Positions 53,612 to 62,700 of a DNA stretch of 64,000 nucleotides are shown here, one piece after another. The DNA is from Thalassospira profundimaris (GTDB lineage Bacteria > Pseudomonadota > Alphaproteobacteria > Rhodospirillales > Thalassospiraceae). The notes under the pieces were generated by a model that saw only the letters and a list, made by a program, of their open reading frames with translations, was not told the DNA's origin and did not search any database. Each line of letters starts with the position of its first letter. Positions within the stretch are counted from its first letter, which is position 1. The position numbers and the translations under genes are program-made. The stretch is taken from the NCBI RefSeq assembly GCF_003326755.1, contig NZ_JPWH01000013.1, forward strand, positions 62,001 to 126,000, read 5' to 3'.

Positions 53612-54100
53612 ATGTCGGAAAGTGCCGTTGCAACCAAATCAACCCGCGCGAAAATTGATCTGGTCGATCATGCGCTGACCCTGATCATTGTCTGCCTGGT
53701 CGGGCTGGTAATGAATACGGTGGGGCCGAAAATTCCGCTTGCCGATGGCTTTATGGGCATGGTGGTGATTTATGTCATCTCGCTGGTGGGTCTGGCGCTC
53801 ACCCGGTTTGCCCCGTTTTATCTGCCCAGCGTTGCCTGGATTTCGCTGGTGGGCATCGTTGCGACCCTGCCGGGTGTTCCCGGGTCGGAATGGGTTGTCG
53901 CCCAGGCCAAATCGGTCAATTTCCTGGCCCTTGCCACCCCGGCCCTGGCCTATGCCGGGTTTGCCATTGCCAAAAAAGAAATCGAGGTTGCCAAACATTC
54001 CGGCTGGAAACTGGCGCTGGTGGCGTGTTTTGTCTTTCTGGGCACCTATGCCGGTTCGGTATTGGTGGCAGAACTGATTTTGCGCCTGCAAGGCGTTTGA
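53612..54100 (+). CDS. Small membrane protein, probable partner of the DUF3100 protein
   Basis: 162 residues with four to five hydrophobic helices (about 21-39, 46-66, 72-90, 104-120, 132-156). I do not recognise a family. The GGAGGG ribosome site lies in the end of the previous gene and the two are nearly contiguous, so they probably form one two-part membrane system. Confidence 0.75.
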   Translation: MSESAVATKSTRAKIDLVDHALTLIIVCLVGLVMNTVGPKIPLADGFMGMVVIYVISLVGLALTRFAPFYLPSVAWISLVGIVATLPGVPGSEWVVAQAKSVNFLALATPALAYAGFAIAKKEIEVAKHSGWKLALVACFVFLGTYAGSVLVAELILRLQGV

Positions 54101-54194
54101 TCGGCAATCACATTGTACAATCTTGCAAAGCGGGGGCATCATGTTCCCCGTTTTGCCCCCCATTCGCCCCTTCCAGCCTGTAAAGAGTAAGCAA

Positions 54195-55379
54195 ATGACC
54201 GCCTCAAAACCTGTTCTTCATCCGCGTGCCACCGAACTAGTTGATGAATTTACCGCCTGGCGGCACCATTTGCACGCCCATCCCGAAACCGCGTTCGAGG
54301 AAAAGCTGACCAGCGCCTTTGTCGCGGAAAAGCTGCAATCCTTCGGGCTGGAGGTCAAAACCGGCATCGCCAAAACCGGCGTGGTTGCGACCCTGAAAGG
54401 CAAAGGCGGTGCAGGCAAACGCATTGGCCTGCGTGCGGATATGGATGCACTCGATATTCACGAAACCACCAATTTGCCCTATGCCTCCCAACATCCGGGT
54501 AAAATGCACGCCTGCGGCCATGATGGTCATATGACGATGCTGCTGGGGGCTGCGAAAATACTGGCGGAAAACCCCGATTTTACCGGCACGGTGGATTTCA
54601 TTTTTCAGCCTGCCGAAGAAAATGAGGGTGGCGGCCGCGACATGGTGGAAGAAGGCCTGTTTGACAGCCATCCGGTTGATGCCGTTTACGGCATGCACAA
54701 CTGGCCGGGCCGCGATGTTGGCACAATGGCGATGCAGGCCGGGCCGATGATGGCAAGTTATGATATCTTTGAAATCAATATTGACGGTCGGGGCTGCCAT
54801 GCCGCCATGCCGCATTTGGGCCGCGACCCGATCACGGCGGCGGGCCAAGTACTTTTGGCCCTGCAAACCATTCCGGCGCGCAATGTCAACCCGCTGCAAA
54901 GTGCGGTGATTTCGCCAACCCAGATGTTGGCGGGCGATACCTGGAATGTCATCCCCGAAACCGCCACCCTGCGCGGCACGGTGCGCACCTTTGACCCGGC
55001 GGTGCAGGATATGGTGGAGGACCGCCTTAAAACCGTGGCCGATGCCACCGCGCGCGCCTTTGAGTGTACCGCGCGCATGATGTATCAGCGCCGCTACCCC
55101 GCCACCATCAATAGCGAGGCCGAAACCGCCATCGCCCTGGATGCCGCAACACAGGTTATCGGGGCCGATCAGATCGACACCAGCCCGGAACCCTCGATGG
55201 CGAGCGAGGATTTCGCCTTTATGCTCAATGCCAAACCCGGTAGTTACGTCTGGCTGGGAAATGGCCCGACCGATGGCAACTGCCTGTTGCATAATTCGGC
55301 CTACAATTTTAACGATGCCGCCATCCCCTATGGCGTCAGTTACTGGATTTCGCTGGTCAAACAGGCGCTGGCAGCATGA
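54195..55379 (+). CDS. M20 family amidohydrolase (hippurate hydrolase/aminoacylase-like)
   Basis: 394 residues. Metal-binding residues are seen in MHACGHDGHM (C107, H109), QPAEENEGGGRDMVEEG and the H of GMHNWPG; the dimerisation domain contains INIDGRGCHAAMPH and the final ligand His is in LLHNSAYNFND. It hydrolyses N-acyl or N-aroyl amino acids. ATG 54195 gives the usual N-terminus; the frame upstream is rejected. With the transporter pair and the nearby dehydrogenases it suggests catabolism of an acylated amino acid. Confidence 0.92.
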   Translation: MTASKPVLHPRATELVDEFTAWRHHLHAHPETAFEEKLTSAFVAEKLQSFGLEVKTGIAKTGVVATLKGKGGAGKRIGLRADMDALDIHETTNLPYASQHPGKMHACGHDGHMTMLLGAAKILAENPDFTGTVDFIFQPAEENEGGGRDMVEEGLFDSHPVDAVYGMHNWPGRDVGTMAMQAGPMMASYDIFEINIDGRGCHAAMPHLGRDPITAAGQVLLALQTIPARNVNPLQSAVISPTQMLAGDTWNVIPETATLRGTVRTFDPAVQDMVEDRLKTVADATARAFECTARMMYQRRYPATINSEAETAIALDAATQVIGADQIDTSPEPSMASEDFAFMLNAKPGSYVWLGNGPTDGNCLLHNSAYNFNDAAIPYGVSYWISLVKQALAA

Positions 55380-55469
55380 TTTTGCGGGCATCATACGTAT
55401 TTTTCTTGTCTAAGGGGCAAACTGCGCGTTCAATAGCCGCCCTTTTTTAACTGCGCGGCGGTAGGACGA

Positions 55470-56093
55470 ATGAAAATCGCGATTGTGACACTGGATGGCT
55501 TTAACGAAATTGACAGCTTTGTCGCCCTGTCCATTTTGGGCAGGGTCCAGGCCGAAGGCTGGTCCGTCCAGATCACATCGCCGGAAAAAACCGTTACCTC
55601 GATGAACGGGGTGATGGTCACGGCCCAACAGCCGCTATCCTTTGCCAACAAGGCCGATGTGGTTTTGTTTGGCAGTGGCAGCCGCACCCGCGACCATACC
55701 GCCGATGGCATCATTGCCAGCGAACTGAAACTGGACCCGCGCCGTCAATTGATCGGTGCGCAATGTTCGGGCGTTCTGTTTTTGCATCAATTGGGCCTGT
55801 TGCCCGCCACCGCCACCACCGATGCCAAAACCCGTCCGCTGCTGGCGGCCACCGGCTGCATTGTCGAGGATAAACCCCTGATCGCCCAGGGCAATATCGT
55901 CACCAGTGGCGGCTGCCTGGCCGCGCAATATCTGGCGGGCTGGGTCATTGCCCGGACCCTGGAGCTGGATACCGCGCTGACTATTCTGGAATATGTCGCT
56001 CCGGTCGGACAAAAATCCTTCTTTGTCAAAACGGCGGGCGATATTATCCGCGCGCAATTGAATGTCCCCGCCCAACCGGCCCTTTATTGCTAA
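55470..56093 (+). CDS. DJ-1/PfpI family protein
   Basis: 207 residues with a DJ-1 fold: MKIAIVTLDGFNEIDSFVAL and the nucleophile elbow GAQCSGVLFLHQLGLL (Cys in the AxCxG pattern), with a conserved Glu-like acid early (EID). It lacks an AraC HTH tail. Possible roles are a glyoxalase-type detoxifier or isonitrile hydratase-like enzyme; the sequence does not decide. AGGA precedes ATG. Confidence 0.85.
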   Translation: MKIAIVTLDGFNEIDSFVALSILGRVQAEGWSVQITSPEKTVTSMNGVMVTAQQPLSFANKADVVLFGSGSRTRDHTADGIIASELKLDPRRQLIGAQCSGVLFLHQLGLLPATATTDAKTRPLLAATGCIVEDKPLIAQGNIVTSGGCLAAQYLAGWVIARTLELDTALTILEYVAPVGQKSFFVKTAGDIIRAQLNVPAQPALYC

Positions 56094-56096
56094 CCC

Positions 56097-56122
56097 CCTG
56101 TTGCCAAAACCCTGGCAACAGG
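56097..56122. terminator. Hairpin after DJ-1 gene
   Basis: A 10-bp perfect stem CCTGTTGCCA / TGGCAACAGG with loop AAACCC, overlapping the region just after the stop. No T-run follows, so termination would be weak or factor-dependent. Confidence 0.5.
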
Positions 56123-56320
56123 CCGCACCCCGCAGTTTTGCCTGCGCCTGAAAGGCCGGAATCGCGGCAATGTGATGAAATCCATGTCCAATGGCAGGCA
56201 AATGTTTTGCCTTATATGGGCCGAATGAGTAGGGTAACGACATATGTTTAAACGGATTGCCATGCCGTTTGATCATCCCGGCGGCCCACCGCGAGCAAAA
56301 ACAAAACGCAGGAAAAATTC

Positions 56321-58039
56321 TTGAAGCGCAATCTGTTACATCTGCTGGTCCCGGTAACGGCCCTTGCCCTTTCTGCCTGTGGCACGCTTGGCCCCAATGC
56401 CCGAAACCAGCCTTTTGACTATCCGCAAAGCGACGGTTTTGCCGGCAATTTCCTGGCAGGCAAGGTTGCGCAAGGCGACAATGCCGATGACGCGGCCGCA
56501 CAATATCTGTTTCGCGCCCAAAAACTTGAGCCCGGCAATGACGATTTGCGCCGCCGCACCTTTCTGGCCCTGATTTCCGATGGCCGGATTGCCGATAGCG
56601 CGCCCATCGCCCGGCAATTGCTGGCCGAACAGCCCCAGCAGGACCTGTTTGCCGTTCTGGCCGTGACCGATGCCGATATTCGCGCCAAAAATTACCAGGC
56701 AGCACTCGATACCATCAATACCCTGCCCAATCGCGGCCTGAATTCCATTATCCGGCCCCTTGCGCGGGCCTGGCTTTTTACCGCGCTGGACCGCCGCCGC
56801 GATGCCCTGGCCGCCCTTGATGAATTACAAATCAATAAAAGCCTGTCGCCGCTTTCGGAATATCACCGGGGCCTGATTCTGGATTATTTTGGCGATCTGA
56901 ACGGCGCGGAACAGGCCCTTGCCAATGCCTATGGCGACCCGGCCGATGCGCCGCTGCGCGCCGCCGAGGCATTGGGCGCGATTTACGAACGCAAGGGCCA
57001 GAACCAGAAAGCCGAACTGCTCTATCAAAGCTATATGGACCGCCATCCGCAGTCCCTTGCCATGCCCTATCATCTTGAACGCCTGAAAAAAGGCGAACCG
57101 CCCATCAGCACCGCGCTGACCCCGGCCTCGGGCCTGGCGGAGGGGTATCTGGATATTGCCACCCTGTTAAGCCAGGAAAATGCCGTTGACCCGGCGCTGA
57201 TCATGGCGCGGTTTTCGCTATCCCTTCGGCCCGGCGATGCCGTGACCAAACTTCTGGTGGGCGAGGTCATGGAAATCCGCAAACGCTGGGACGATGCGAT
57301 TGCGATTTACACATCCATCCCGAAAAATTCCCCGCATAGCTGGAATGCCCGCCTGCGCGAGGCCGCCTGCCTGACGGAAATCAACCGGAATGACGAAGCC
57401 GTCGCGCTGTTGCGCCGCATGGTCAGCGAACGCCCGGACCGGCCCGATGCCCTGATCCAGCTTGGCGATGTGTTGCGCGCCACCAAACAGTTTAACCCGT
57501 CCGCCGATGCCTATAGCCGCGCCATTGCCCAGCTTGGCGGGGCGGAGAATGTCGGCTGGCGGCTGCTTTATCGTCGCGGTATTGCCTATGAACAGGGCGG
57601 CGAATGGGACAAGGCGGAGAAAGACTTTCTCCTCGCCCTGAATATGGAGCCTGACCAGCCCTATGTCATGAATTATCTGGCCTATAGCTGGGTGGACCGG
57701 GGCGTGAATTTCGACAAGGCCCAGGACATGCTCAAACGCGCTGTCGAGCTAAAACCCGATGACGGCTATATCGTCGATAGTCTGGGCTGGGTCTATTACA
57801 AGCTGGGACATTATGAACAGGCGGTGACGGAACTGGAACATGCGGTTTCGCTGATCCCCGATGATCCAACCCTCAATGACCATCTCGGCGATGCCTATTA
57901 TCAGGTCGGGCGTATTCACGAGGCGGAGTTTCAATGGCACCGCGCGCTGTCATTTGATCCATCTGCGGACCTGCGCAAGGAAGTTCTGGCAAAACTGAAT
58001 GGCAAAAAACCCGCAACCGGCACGGTTGCAACCAATTAA
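56321..58039 (+). CDS. TPR-repeat outer-membrane-type lipoprotein
   Basis: 572 residues. A lipoprotein signal with lipobox LSAC (cysteine about residue 20) anchors it to a membrane; the rest is a series of tetratricopeptide repeats, clearest at DLNGAEQALANAYGDPADAP, QGGEWDKAEKDFLLALNMEP and DSLGWVYYKLGHYEQAVTEL. It starts with TTG, supported by AGGAA. The gene sits before ispE in many alphaproteobacteria. It may scaffold a periplasmic or envelope complex; no specific function is assigned. Confidence 0.85.
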   Translation: MKRNLLHLLVPVTALALSACGTLGPNARNQPFDYPQSDGFAGNFLAGKVAQGDNADDAAAQYLFRAQKLEPGNDDLRRRTFLALISDGRIADSAPIARQLLAEQPQQDLFAVLAVTDADIRAKNYQAALDTINTLPNRGLNSIIRPLARAWLFTALDRRRDALAALDELQINKSLSPLSEYHRGLILDYFGDLNGAEQALANAYGDPADAPLRAAEALGAIYERKGQNQKAELLYQSYMDRHPQSLAMPYHLERLKKGEPPISTALTPASGLAEGYLDIATLLSQENAVDPALIMARFSLSLRPGDAVTKLLVGEVMEIRKRWDDAIAIYTSIPKNSPHSWNARLREAACLTEINRNDEAVALLRRMVSERPDRPDALIQLGDVLRATKQFNPSADAYSRAIAQLGGAENVGWRLLYRRGIAYEQGGEWDKAEKDFLLALNMEPDQPYVMNYLAYSWVDRGVNFDKAQDMLKRAVELKPDDGYIVDSLGWVYYKLGHYEQAVTELEHAVSLIPDDPTLNDHLGDAYYQVGRIHEAEFQWHRALSFDPSADLRKEVLAKLNGKKPATGTVATN

Positions 58040-58062
58040 CCTGTTAAAAAATGGGCAGGGCC

Positions 58063-58953
58063 ATGCACAACCAGTTGATCGAACCGGCACAGGCCAAGAT
58101 TAACCTTTTCCTGCATGTCACCGGCAAGCGCGAGGATGGCTATCATACCCTTGACAGCCTGGTCTGCTTTGCCGATTGCGGCGATATCATTCGCGCCCGC
58201 CCGGCCGATGACGACACCCTTACCCTTGCCCTCACCGGGCCAATGGCCCCGGCCCTGGCCGATGCCAGCACCGCCGATAACCTGGTGATGCGTGCAGCCA
58301 ACCTGCTGCGGGACCGTTTTGGCATTCGCCAGGGGGCGGAACTTATTTTGGAAAAAAACCTGCCCGTGGCCTCGGGCATTGGCGGGGGGTCGGCCGATGC
58401 GGCGGCCACCCTGCGGGTGTTGTGCAAATTATGGGGCATTCCTGCCCGCCCGGCGGAGCTGGCCCCGCTGGCGCTGGAACTTGGGGCCGATGTGCCGGTC
58501 TGCCTTGAAGGCGGCACGGTATTCATGCAGGGCATTGGTGAACAGCTTACCCCGCTGGCCCCGCTGCCCGGTTTTTCAATGGTGCTGGTTAATCCCGGCA
58601 AGGCGGTTTCCACCCCGGCAATTTTTAATGCGCGGGATGGCGAGTTTACCGAGGCGGATTTGTGGGCCAAGGACCAATCCTTTGCCGATGTCACCGCGCT
58701 TGCCGATGCGCTGCGTGAATGCCGCAATGATTTGACCCTGCCTGCCGTTACCCTGCTGCCGGAAATTTGCGATGTGATGGATGCCCTGGCCCGCGCCGAT
58801 GGCTGCCTGCTGGCCCGCATGTCGGGCAGCGGGGCGACCTGTTTTGGCCTCTATCCCGATGCGCAAATGGCCGCCCGTGCCGCCAGCGCCATTGCAAATG
58901 CCAATCCCGACTGGTGGGTCAAGGATTGCAAAATTGCGCCCCCACAGGGTTAA
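58063..58953 (+). CDS. ispE: 4-diphosphocytidyl-2-C-methyl-D-erythritol kinase
   Basis: 296 residues of GHMP kinase. [20 protein letters not shown] at the start carries the catalytic Lys, [20 protein letters not shown] is the ATP loop, and [16 protein letters not shown] is the conserved C-terminal block. It performs the ATP-dependent step of the MEP isoprenoid pathway. ATG 58063, six bases after AGGG, is preferred over ATG 58051. It lies 23 bp after the TPR lipoprotein gene. Confidence 0.96.
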   Translation: MHNQLIEPAQAKINLFLHVTGKREDGYHTLDSLVCFADCGDIIRARPADDDTLTLALTGPMAPALADASTADNLVMRAANLLRDRFGIRQGAELILEKNLPVASGIGGGSADAAATLRVLCKLWGIPARPAELAPLALELGADVPVCLEGGTVFMQGIGEQLTPLAPLPGFSMVLVNPGKAVSTPAIFNARDGEFTEADLWAKDQSFADVTALADALRECRNDLTLPAVTLLPEICDVMDALARADGCLLARMSGSGATCFGLYPDAQMAARAASAIANANPDWWVKDCKIAPPQG

Positions 58954-59087
58954 ACCCCGCAGGCAGGCCCCGCCAAGCCCCTGAAAACGCAGCCAAAGCA
59001 AAAAAATCCGCCGCAAAGAAAAAAGGATCAAAATAGAGGGTTGCACTTGGCGGAATAGGACGCTATTTTCCGCGCCACACACGCTGA

Positions 59088-59162
59088 TGGGGCGTGGCCA
59101 AGTGGTAAGGCATCGGTTTTTGGTATCGTGTACCGTAGGTTCGAATCCTACCGCCCCAGCCA
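59088..59162 (+). tRNA. tRNA-Gln (anticodon TTG)
   Basis: A 75-nt cloverleaf: acceptor arms TGGGGCG / CGCCCCA, D-arm GCC-AAGTGGTAA-GGC, anticodon loop TTTTGGT giving anticodon TTG, T-arm GGTTCGAATCC, and genome-encoded CCA. The anticodon stem has one weak pair. It is followed directly by a strong terminator and then by the restriction-modification operon; tRNA genes often serve as integration sites. Confidence 0.97.
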
Positions 59163-59167
59163 AGACA

Positions 59168-59203
59168 AACCCCTTTGAGGTTTTCCTCAAAGGGGTTTTC
59201 TTT
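59168..59203 (+). terminator. Intrinsic terminator of tRNA-Gln
   Basis: A 13-bp perfect stem AACCCCTTTGAGG / CCTCAAAGGGGTT with loop TTTT, followed by TTCTTTT. Confidence 0.92.
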
Positions 59204-59282
59204 TGCGGCTATCTTTGCACAATCTTTGCCCGAGCAAGGCTGCAAAATCCCCATCCCTCGCCTGCCTAACCAATTGCGAAAA

Positions 59283-59348
59283 AACCGCTATGCGCTATGG
59301 TGTTTTCTTACACCTTTAGCGTGCCTTAGTTGCAGGGAAATAGCGGTT
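59283..59348. repeat. Spaced inverted repeat flanking the hsd promoter region
   Basis: Arms AACCGCTAT (59283-59291) and ATAGCGGTT (59340-59348), perfect over 9 bp and 48 bp apart, the second immediately before the hsdM start codon. It could be a regulator site or an mRNA hairpin that occludes translation. No controller protein gene is visible. Confidence 0.4.
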
Positions 59349-59350
59349 AC

Positions 59351-60841
59351 ATGTCTCAGTTGACACTTCAGGAACTTGAGTCACACCTTTGGGGGGCAGC
59401 CAATATTCTGCGCGGCTCCATCGATTCAGGGGATTTCAAACATTACATTTTCGGCCTTTTGTTTTACCGCCGTCTTTGTGATGTCTGGGAGGAGGAATAT
59501 GAACGCAAACTGGGCCAGTATGGCGATAGCGACCTTGCCGCCGACCCCGACGAGCACCGTTTTCACATTCCCGAAGGCCATTTCTGGCGTGATGTGCGCC
59601 AGCACACCACCAATATTGGCGAACATTTAAACGCTGCCTTCCATGCCATCGAAGACGCCAATTTGCGCCTGCGCGGCGTGTTTCAGGATGTGGATTTCAA
59701 CAATAAACAGCGTTTCCCCGATGCCACCCTTGAAAAACTGTTGCAGCATTTTGAAAAGCACCGCTTTCGCCATGCCGATGTCGAAGCCGATATGCTGGGC
59801 AATGCCTATGAATATCTGATTGCGCAATTTGCCGATGATGCGGGCAAAAAGGGCGGCGAGTTCTATACCCCCAAGATGGTCGTGCGGTTGATTGTCGAAT
59901 GCCTCAAGCCCGATGAAGGCATGTCGGTCTACGACCCAACCTGTGGCTCTGGCGGAATGTTGCTGGAATGTTTCCACCATCTTGAACGCCAGGGCAAGAA
60001 CCCGCGTTCCCTGTCGCTCTATGGTCAGGAAAAGAACCTCAATACATGGGCGATCTGTTCCATGAACCTGTTCCTGCACGACATTGACGATGCCTTTGTC
60101 GAACGTGGCGATACCCTGCTCGACCCCAAGCATCTGGTGGGTGATGGCACAAAGGCCATTCGCACCTTTGACCGTGTCCTCGCCAACCCGCCATTCTCGC
60201 TAAAGGAATGGGGCTATGATACTTGGTCCACCGGGGACAAATTCGGACGCGATACCTATGGCTGCCCGCCAAAATCCTATGGCGATCTGGCCTTTGTTCA
60301 ACACATGGTCGCCAGCCTCAAGAAAGACGGCATGTTGGGTGTGGTCCTTCCGCACGGCATTCTGTTCCGGGGCGGGGCAGAAGCCAAAATCCGCAAAGGA
60401 CTTCTGGAAGATGATCTGATTGATGCGGTAATCGGGCTGGGACCAAACCTGTTTTATGGCGCGGGTATTCCGGCCTGTATCCTGATCATTCGCAAGAACA
60501 AACCAGCAGAGCGCAAGGGCAAGGTTCTGGTGATCAATGGATCTCAGGAACTCGTGGAAGGCAAGGCGCAGAACCACCTGTCACATGCCAATTTGAAACG
60601 GTTCACCAATGCCTTCCACAGCTTTGCCGATGAAGAACGCTTTTCCCGCACCGTCCCCCTTGATGAAATCCGCGACAATGACCACAATCTCAACATCTCC
60701 CGCTATGTCAGCACCGACGAAGACGACGACGAGATCGATGTCGCCGCCGAGGTGGTCAAACTAAAGGCCCTGCGCCAGCAACGTGATGAAGCCGAAGCCA
60801 GAATGATGGGTTTCCTCAAGGAGCTAGGCTATGACGCATGA
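59351..60841 (+). CDS. hsdM: Type I restriction-modification system methyltransferase subunit HsdM
   Basis: 496 residues. An N-terminal helical domain precedes the N6-adenine methyltransferase core: SAM-binding motif YDPTCGSGGMLLE (194-206), NPPF catalytic motif (279-282) and GGEFYTPKMVVRLIVE just before it. The C-terminus has a helical subunit-interaction tail. It modifies adenine in the sequence chosen by HsdS. ATG 59351 is used; a TTG at 59330 is an alternative. It overlaps hsdS by 11 nt. Directly downstream of tRNA-Gln, so the operon may be a horizontally acquired island. Confidence 0.96.
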   Translation: MSQLTLQELESHLWGAANILRGSIDSGDFKHYIFGLLFYRRLCDVWEEEYERKLGQYGDSDLAADPDEHRFHIPEGHFWRDVRQHTTNIGEHLNAAFHAIEDANLRLRGVFQDVDFNNKQRFPDATLEKLLQHFEKHRFRHADVEADMLGNAYEYLIAQFADDAGKKGGEFYTPKMVVRLIVECLKPDEGMSVYDPTCGSGGMLLECFHHLERQGKNPRSLSLYGQEKNLNTWAICSMNLFLHDIDDAFVERGDTLLDPKHLVGDGTKAIRTFDRVLANPPFSLKEWGYDTWSTGDKFGRDTYGCPPKSYGDLAFVQHMVASLKKDGMLGVVLPHGILFRGGAEAKIRKGLLEDDLIDAVIGLGPNLFYGAGIPACILIIRKNKPAERKGKVLVINGSQELVEGKAQNHLSHANLKRFTNAFHSFADEERFSRTVPLDEIRDNDHNLNISRYVSTDEDDDEIDVAAEVVKLKALRQQRDEAEARMMGFLKELGYDA

Positions 60842-62069
60842 AGTACCGGAAGGATGGCGTAAATCAACGATTGGCGATATTTCTGATGTGGTTACCAAAG
60901 GAACAACGCCAACAACATTAGGCTACGGCTACCAAACAAAAGGCATACCTTTCTTGAAAGTAGAAAATATTGATGAATCTGGAAATATTCAGAAACCATC
61001 TACATTTATCACAGAAGAATGCCACTGTGCTTTCAGGCGCTCCATCATTAAGAAAGACACCATCCTTTTTACCATAGCCGGAACTCTTGGAAGAATTGCT
61101 GTTTATAAGGAAAATCAAGAAGCCAATACAAATCAAGCTGTTGCATTAATCAAAGGAATCACTGAAAATCTTTGTTTCGTATCTTACTACCTTCAAAGTC
61201 ACGGTGTAAGAAAGTTAATTGAAGACCAGAAAACAACGGGTGCACAGCCAAATATAAGCTTAACTCAGCTAAAAAGATTTCCCATCGCCCTCCCTCCCCT
61301 TCCTGAACAAAAGAAAATCGCGGAAGTTCTGAGCAGCGTGGATGAGGCGATTGCCGCGACCAAAGCCGTCATTGACCAAACCAAACAGGTCAAAAAAGGA
61401 CTGCTTCAAACCCTCCTCACCAAAGGCATCGGTCACACCAAGTTCAAACAAACCGAATTAGGGGAGATTCCAGAAAGTTGGGAGGTTTTATCTTTAGACG
61501 ATATTACTCCACCTGACCGCAAGATCACCTACGGAATAGTTCAAGCTGGACCGCATGTTGATGATGGCGTTCCATATATTCGTGTTTCGGACATGAACGA
61601 AACAGGGCTATCCCTTAAAGGAATGATGCGAACAAGCCCTGACATTGCGGCCAAATATAAAAGGTCTGAGGTTAAGGGGGATGATATTGTTTATGCCCTT
61701 CGAGGAAAGATTGGGCATGTTCTTCCTGTGCCAGATTTTCTCTCAGGAGCAAACTTGACGCAAGGGACTGCTCGGATAGCTCCAGGCGAAAGAGTTACAT
61801 CTCGTTATCTCTTCTGGGTAATGGCTGCCCCCAGAACAGTCCAACTCGCTCTAAGAGAGGTTAAGGGGTCCACGTTCAAGGAAATCACGCTCAAAAAACT
61901 CAAATCGTTGCTGATCACGGTTCCTCCTATAGAGGAACAAAATCAGATCGCCGAAAAGTTTGATGGTATTGAGACAGCATTGAATGTGAGCTTGGAAAAA
62001 CTCGCCCAGCTTCAAGTTCTAAAATCTGGTCTCATGTCCGATCTACTCTCTGGTCGCAAACGGGTATAG
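60831..62069 (+). CDS. hsdS: Type I restriction-modification specificity subunit HsdS
   Basis: 412 residues with two target-recognition domains (about 8-150 and 215-365) and two conserved helical spacers: one starting near 162 (LPEQKKIAEVLSSVDEAIAA) and one at the C-terminus (EEQNQIAEKFDGIETALNVS). Each recognition domain reads one half of a bipartite DNA site. GC is clearly lower than in the flanking core genes, as usual for exchanged recognition domains. The start overlaps hsdM, with an AAGGAG site upstream. Confidence 0.95.
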   Translation: MTHEVPEGWRKSTIGDISDVVTKGTTPTTLGYGYQTKGIPFLKVENIDESGNIQKPSTFITEECHCAFRRSIIKKDTILFTIAGTLGRIAVYKENQEANTNQAVALIKGITENLCFVSYYLQSHGVRKLIEDQKTTGAQPNISLTQLKRFPIALPPLPEQKKIAEVLSSVDEAIAATKAVIDQTKQVKKGLLQTLLTKGIGHTKFKQTELGEIPESWEVLSLDDITPPDRKITYGIVQAGPHVDDGVPYIRVSDMNETGLSLKGMMRTSPDIAAKYKRSEVKGDDIVYALRGKIGHVLPVPDFLSGANLTQGTARIAPGERVTSRYLFWVMAAPRTVQLALREVKGSTFKEITLKKLKSLLITVPPIEEQNQIAEKFDGIETALNVSLEKLAQLQVLKSGLMSDLLSGRKRV

Positions 62070-62076
62070 GTGTAAG

Positions 62077-62700
62077 ATGTCTAAAAAAAGCCAACACCCA
62101 CCACTTGGCGATATTCCAGAAACGACCGCGTTTGAGATTGTCGCCAGCGGCTTCGGAGCGATCCCAGTTATTGGTCCAACTATTCAAACCGTTCTGAACA
62201 AGACCATTCCCAATATTCGCGCGGAACGGGTAGAAACATATCTCCGTTATCTCCAAGATCAGATTGATGAACTCAAGCTTAAACTCGCCTTGGAAAGGCC
62301 TGAAGGGCTTGACCTATTTGAAGAAGGCCTATGGCAATCCGCCAGAGCAGTGTCTGAAAAGCGAAAAAAATACATCCAATCTTTGGTAGCAGACGGTTTG
62401 AATAATAACCGTGAACATAGTGAATCGCAGTATTACTTAAGGCTTTTAACACAGTTAGGCGATGACGATATTATAAGGCTTTGGGACGAGCTTACGTGGT
62501 TTCGAGATCACCCGAACGCTACCGATGAAGAAAAGGCAAAACGGTGGACGGGTTTTTCTGAAACCGAAAATGCGCGGCGACTTTACCTCGCATCCTTCGG
62601 CTTGCTGAAGGCACACGCAACCTACGGAGGAGGGAACGTTGCTGGAGAACCAACAGAAGTTTGCAAGAAATTTCTTGAGTTAGTTGGGCTTTGGGTATGA
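62077..62700 (+). CDS. Unrecognised protein encoded inside the hsd operon
   Basis: 207 residues, no known family recognised. A short hydrophobic stretch near residues 22-38 (FEIVASGFGAIPVIGPTIQT) is followed by an amphipathic, charged helical region (48-110: NIRAERVETYLRYLQDQIDE, then KRKKYIQSLVADG) and a C-terminal helical part with RLWDELTWFRDH. It lies 7 bp after hsdS and overlaps hsdR by 4 nt (ATGA), so it is co-translated with the system. Its GC is low, as in hsdS. It could be a restriction-control, toxin or defence accessory protein; all are hypotheses. Confidence 0.75.
   Translation: MSKKSQHPPLGDIPETTAFEIVASGFGAIPVIGPTIQTVLNKTIPNIRAERVETYLRYLQDQIDELKLKLALERPEGLDLFEEGLWQSARAVSEKRKKYIQSLVADGLNNNREHSESQYYLRLLTQLGDDDIIRLWDELTWFRDHPNATDEEKAKRWTGFSETENARRLYLASFGLLKAHATYGGGNVAGEPTEVCKKFLELVGLWV

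Noticed and set aside
59163-59350. Possible partial att duplicate of tRNA-Gln
   Set aside because: No copy of the tRNA 3' end is repeated in this stretch; the symmetrical sequence is a terminator.
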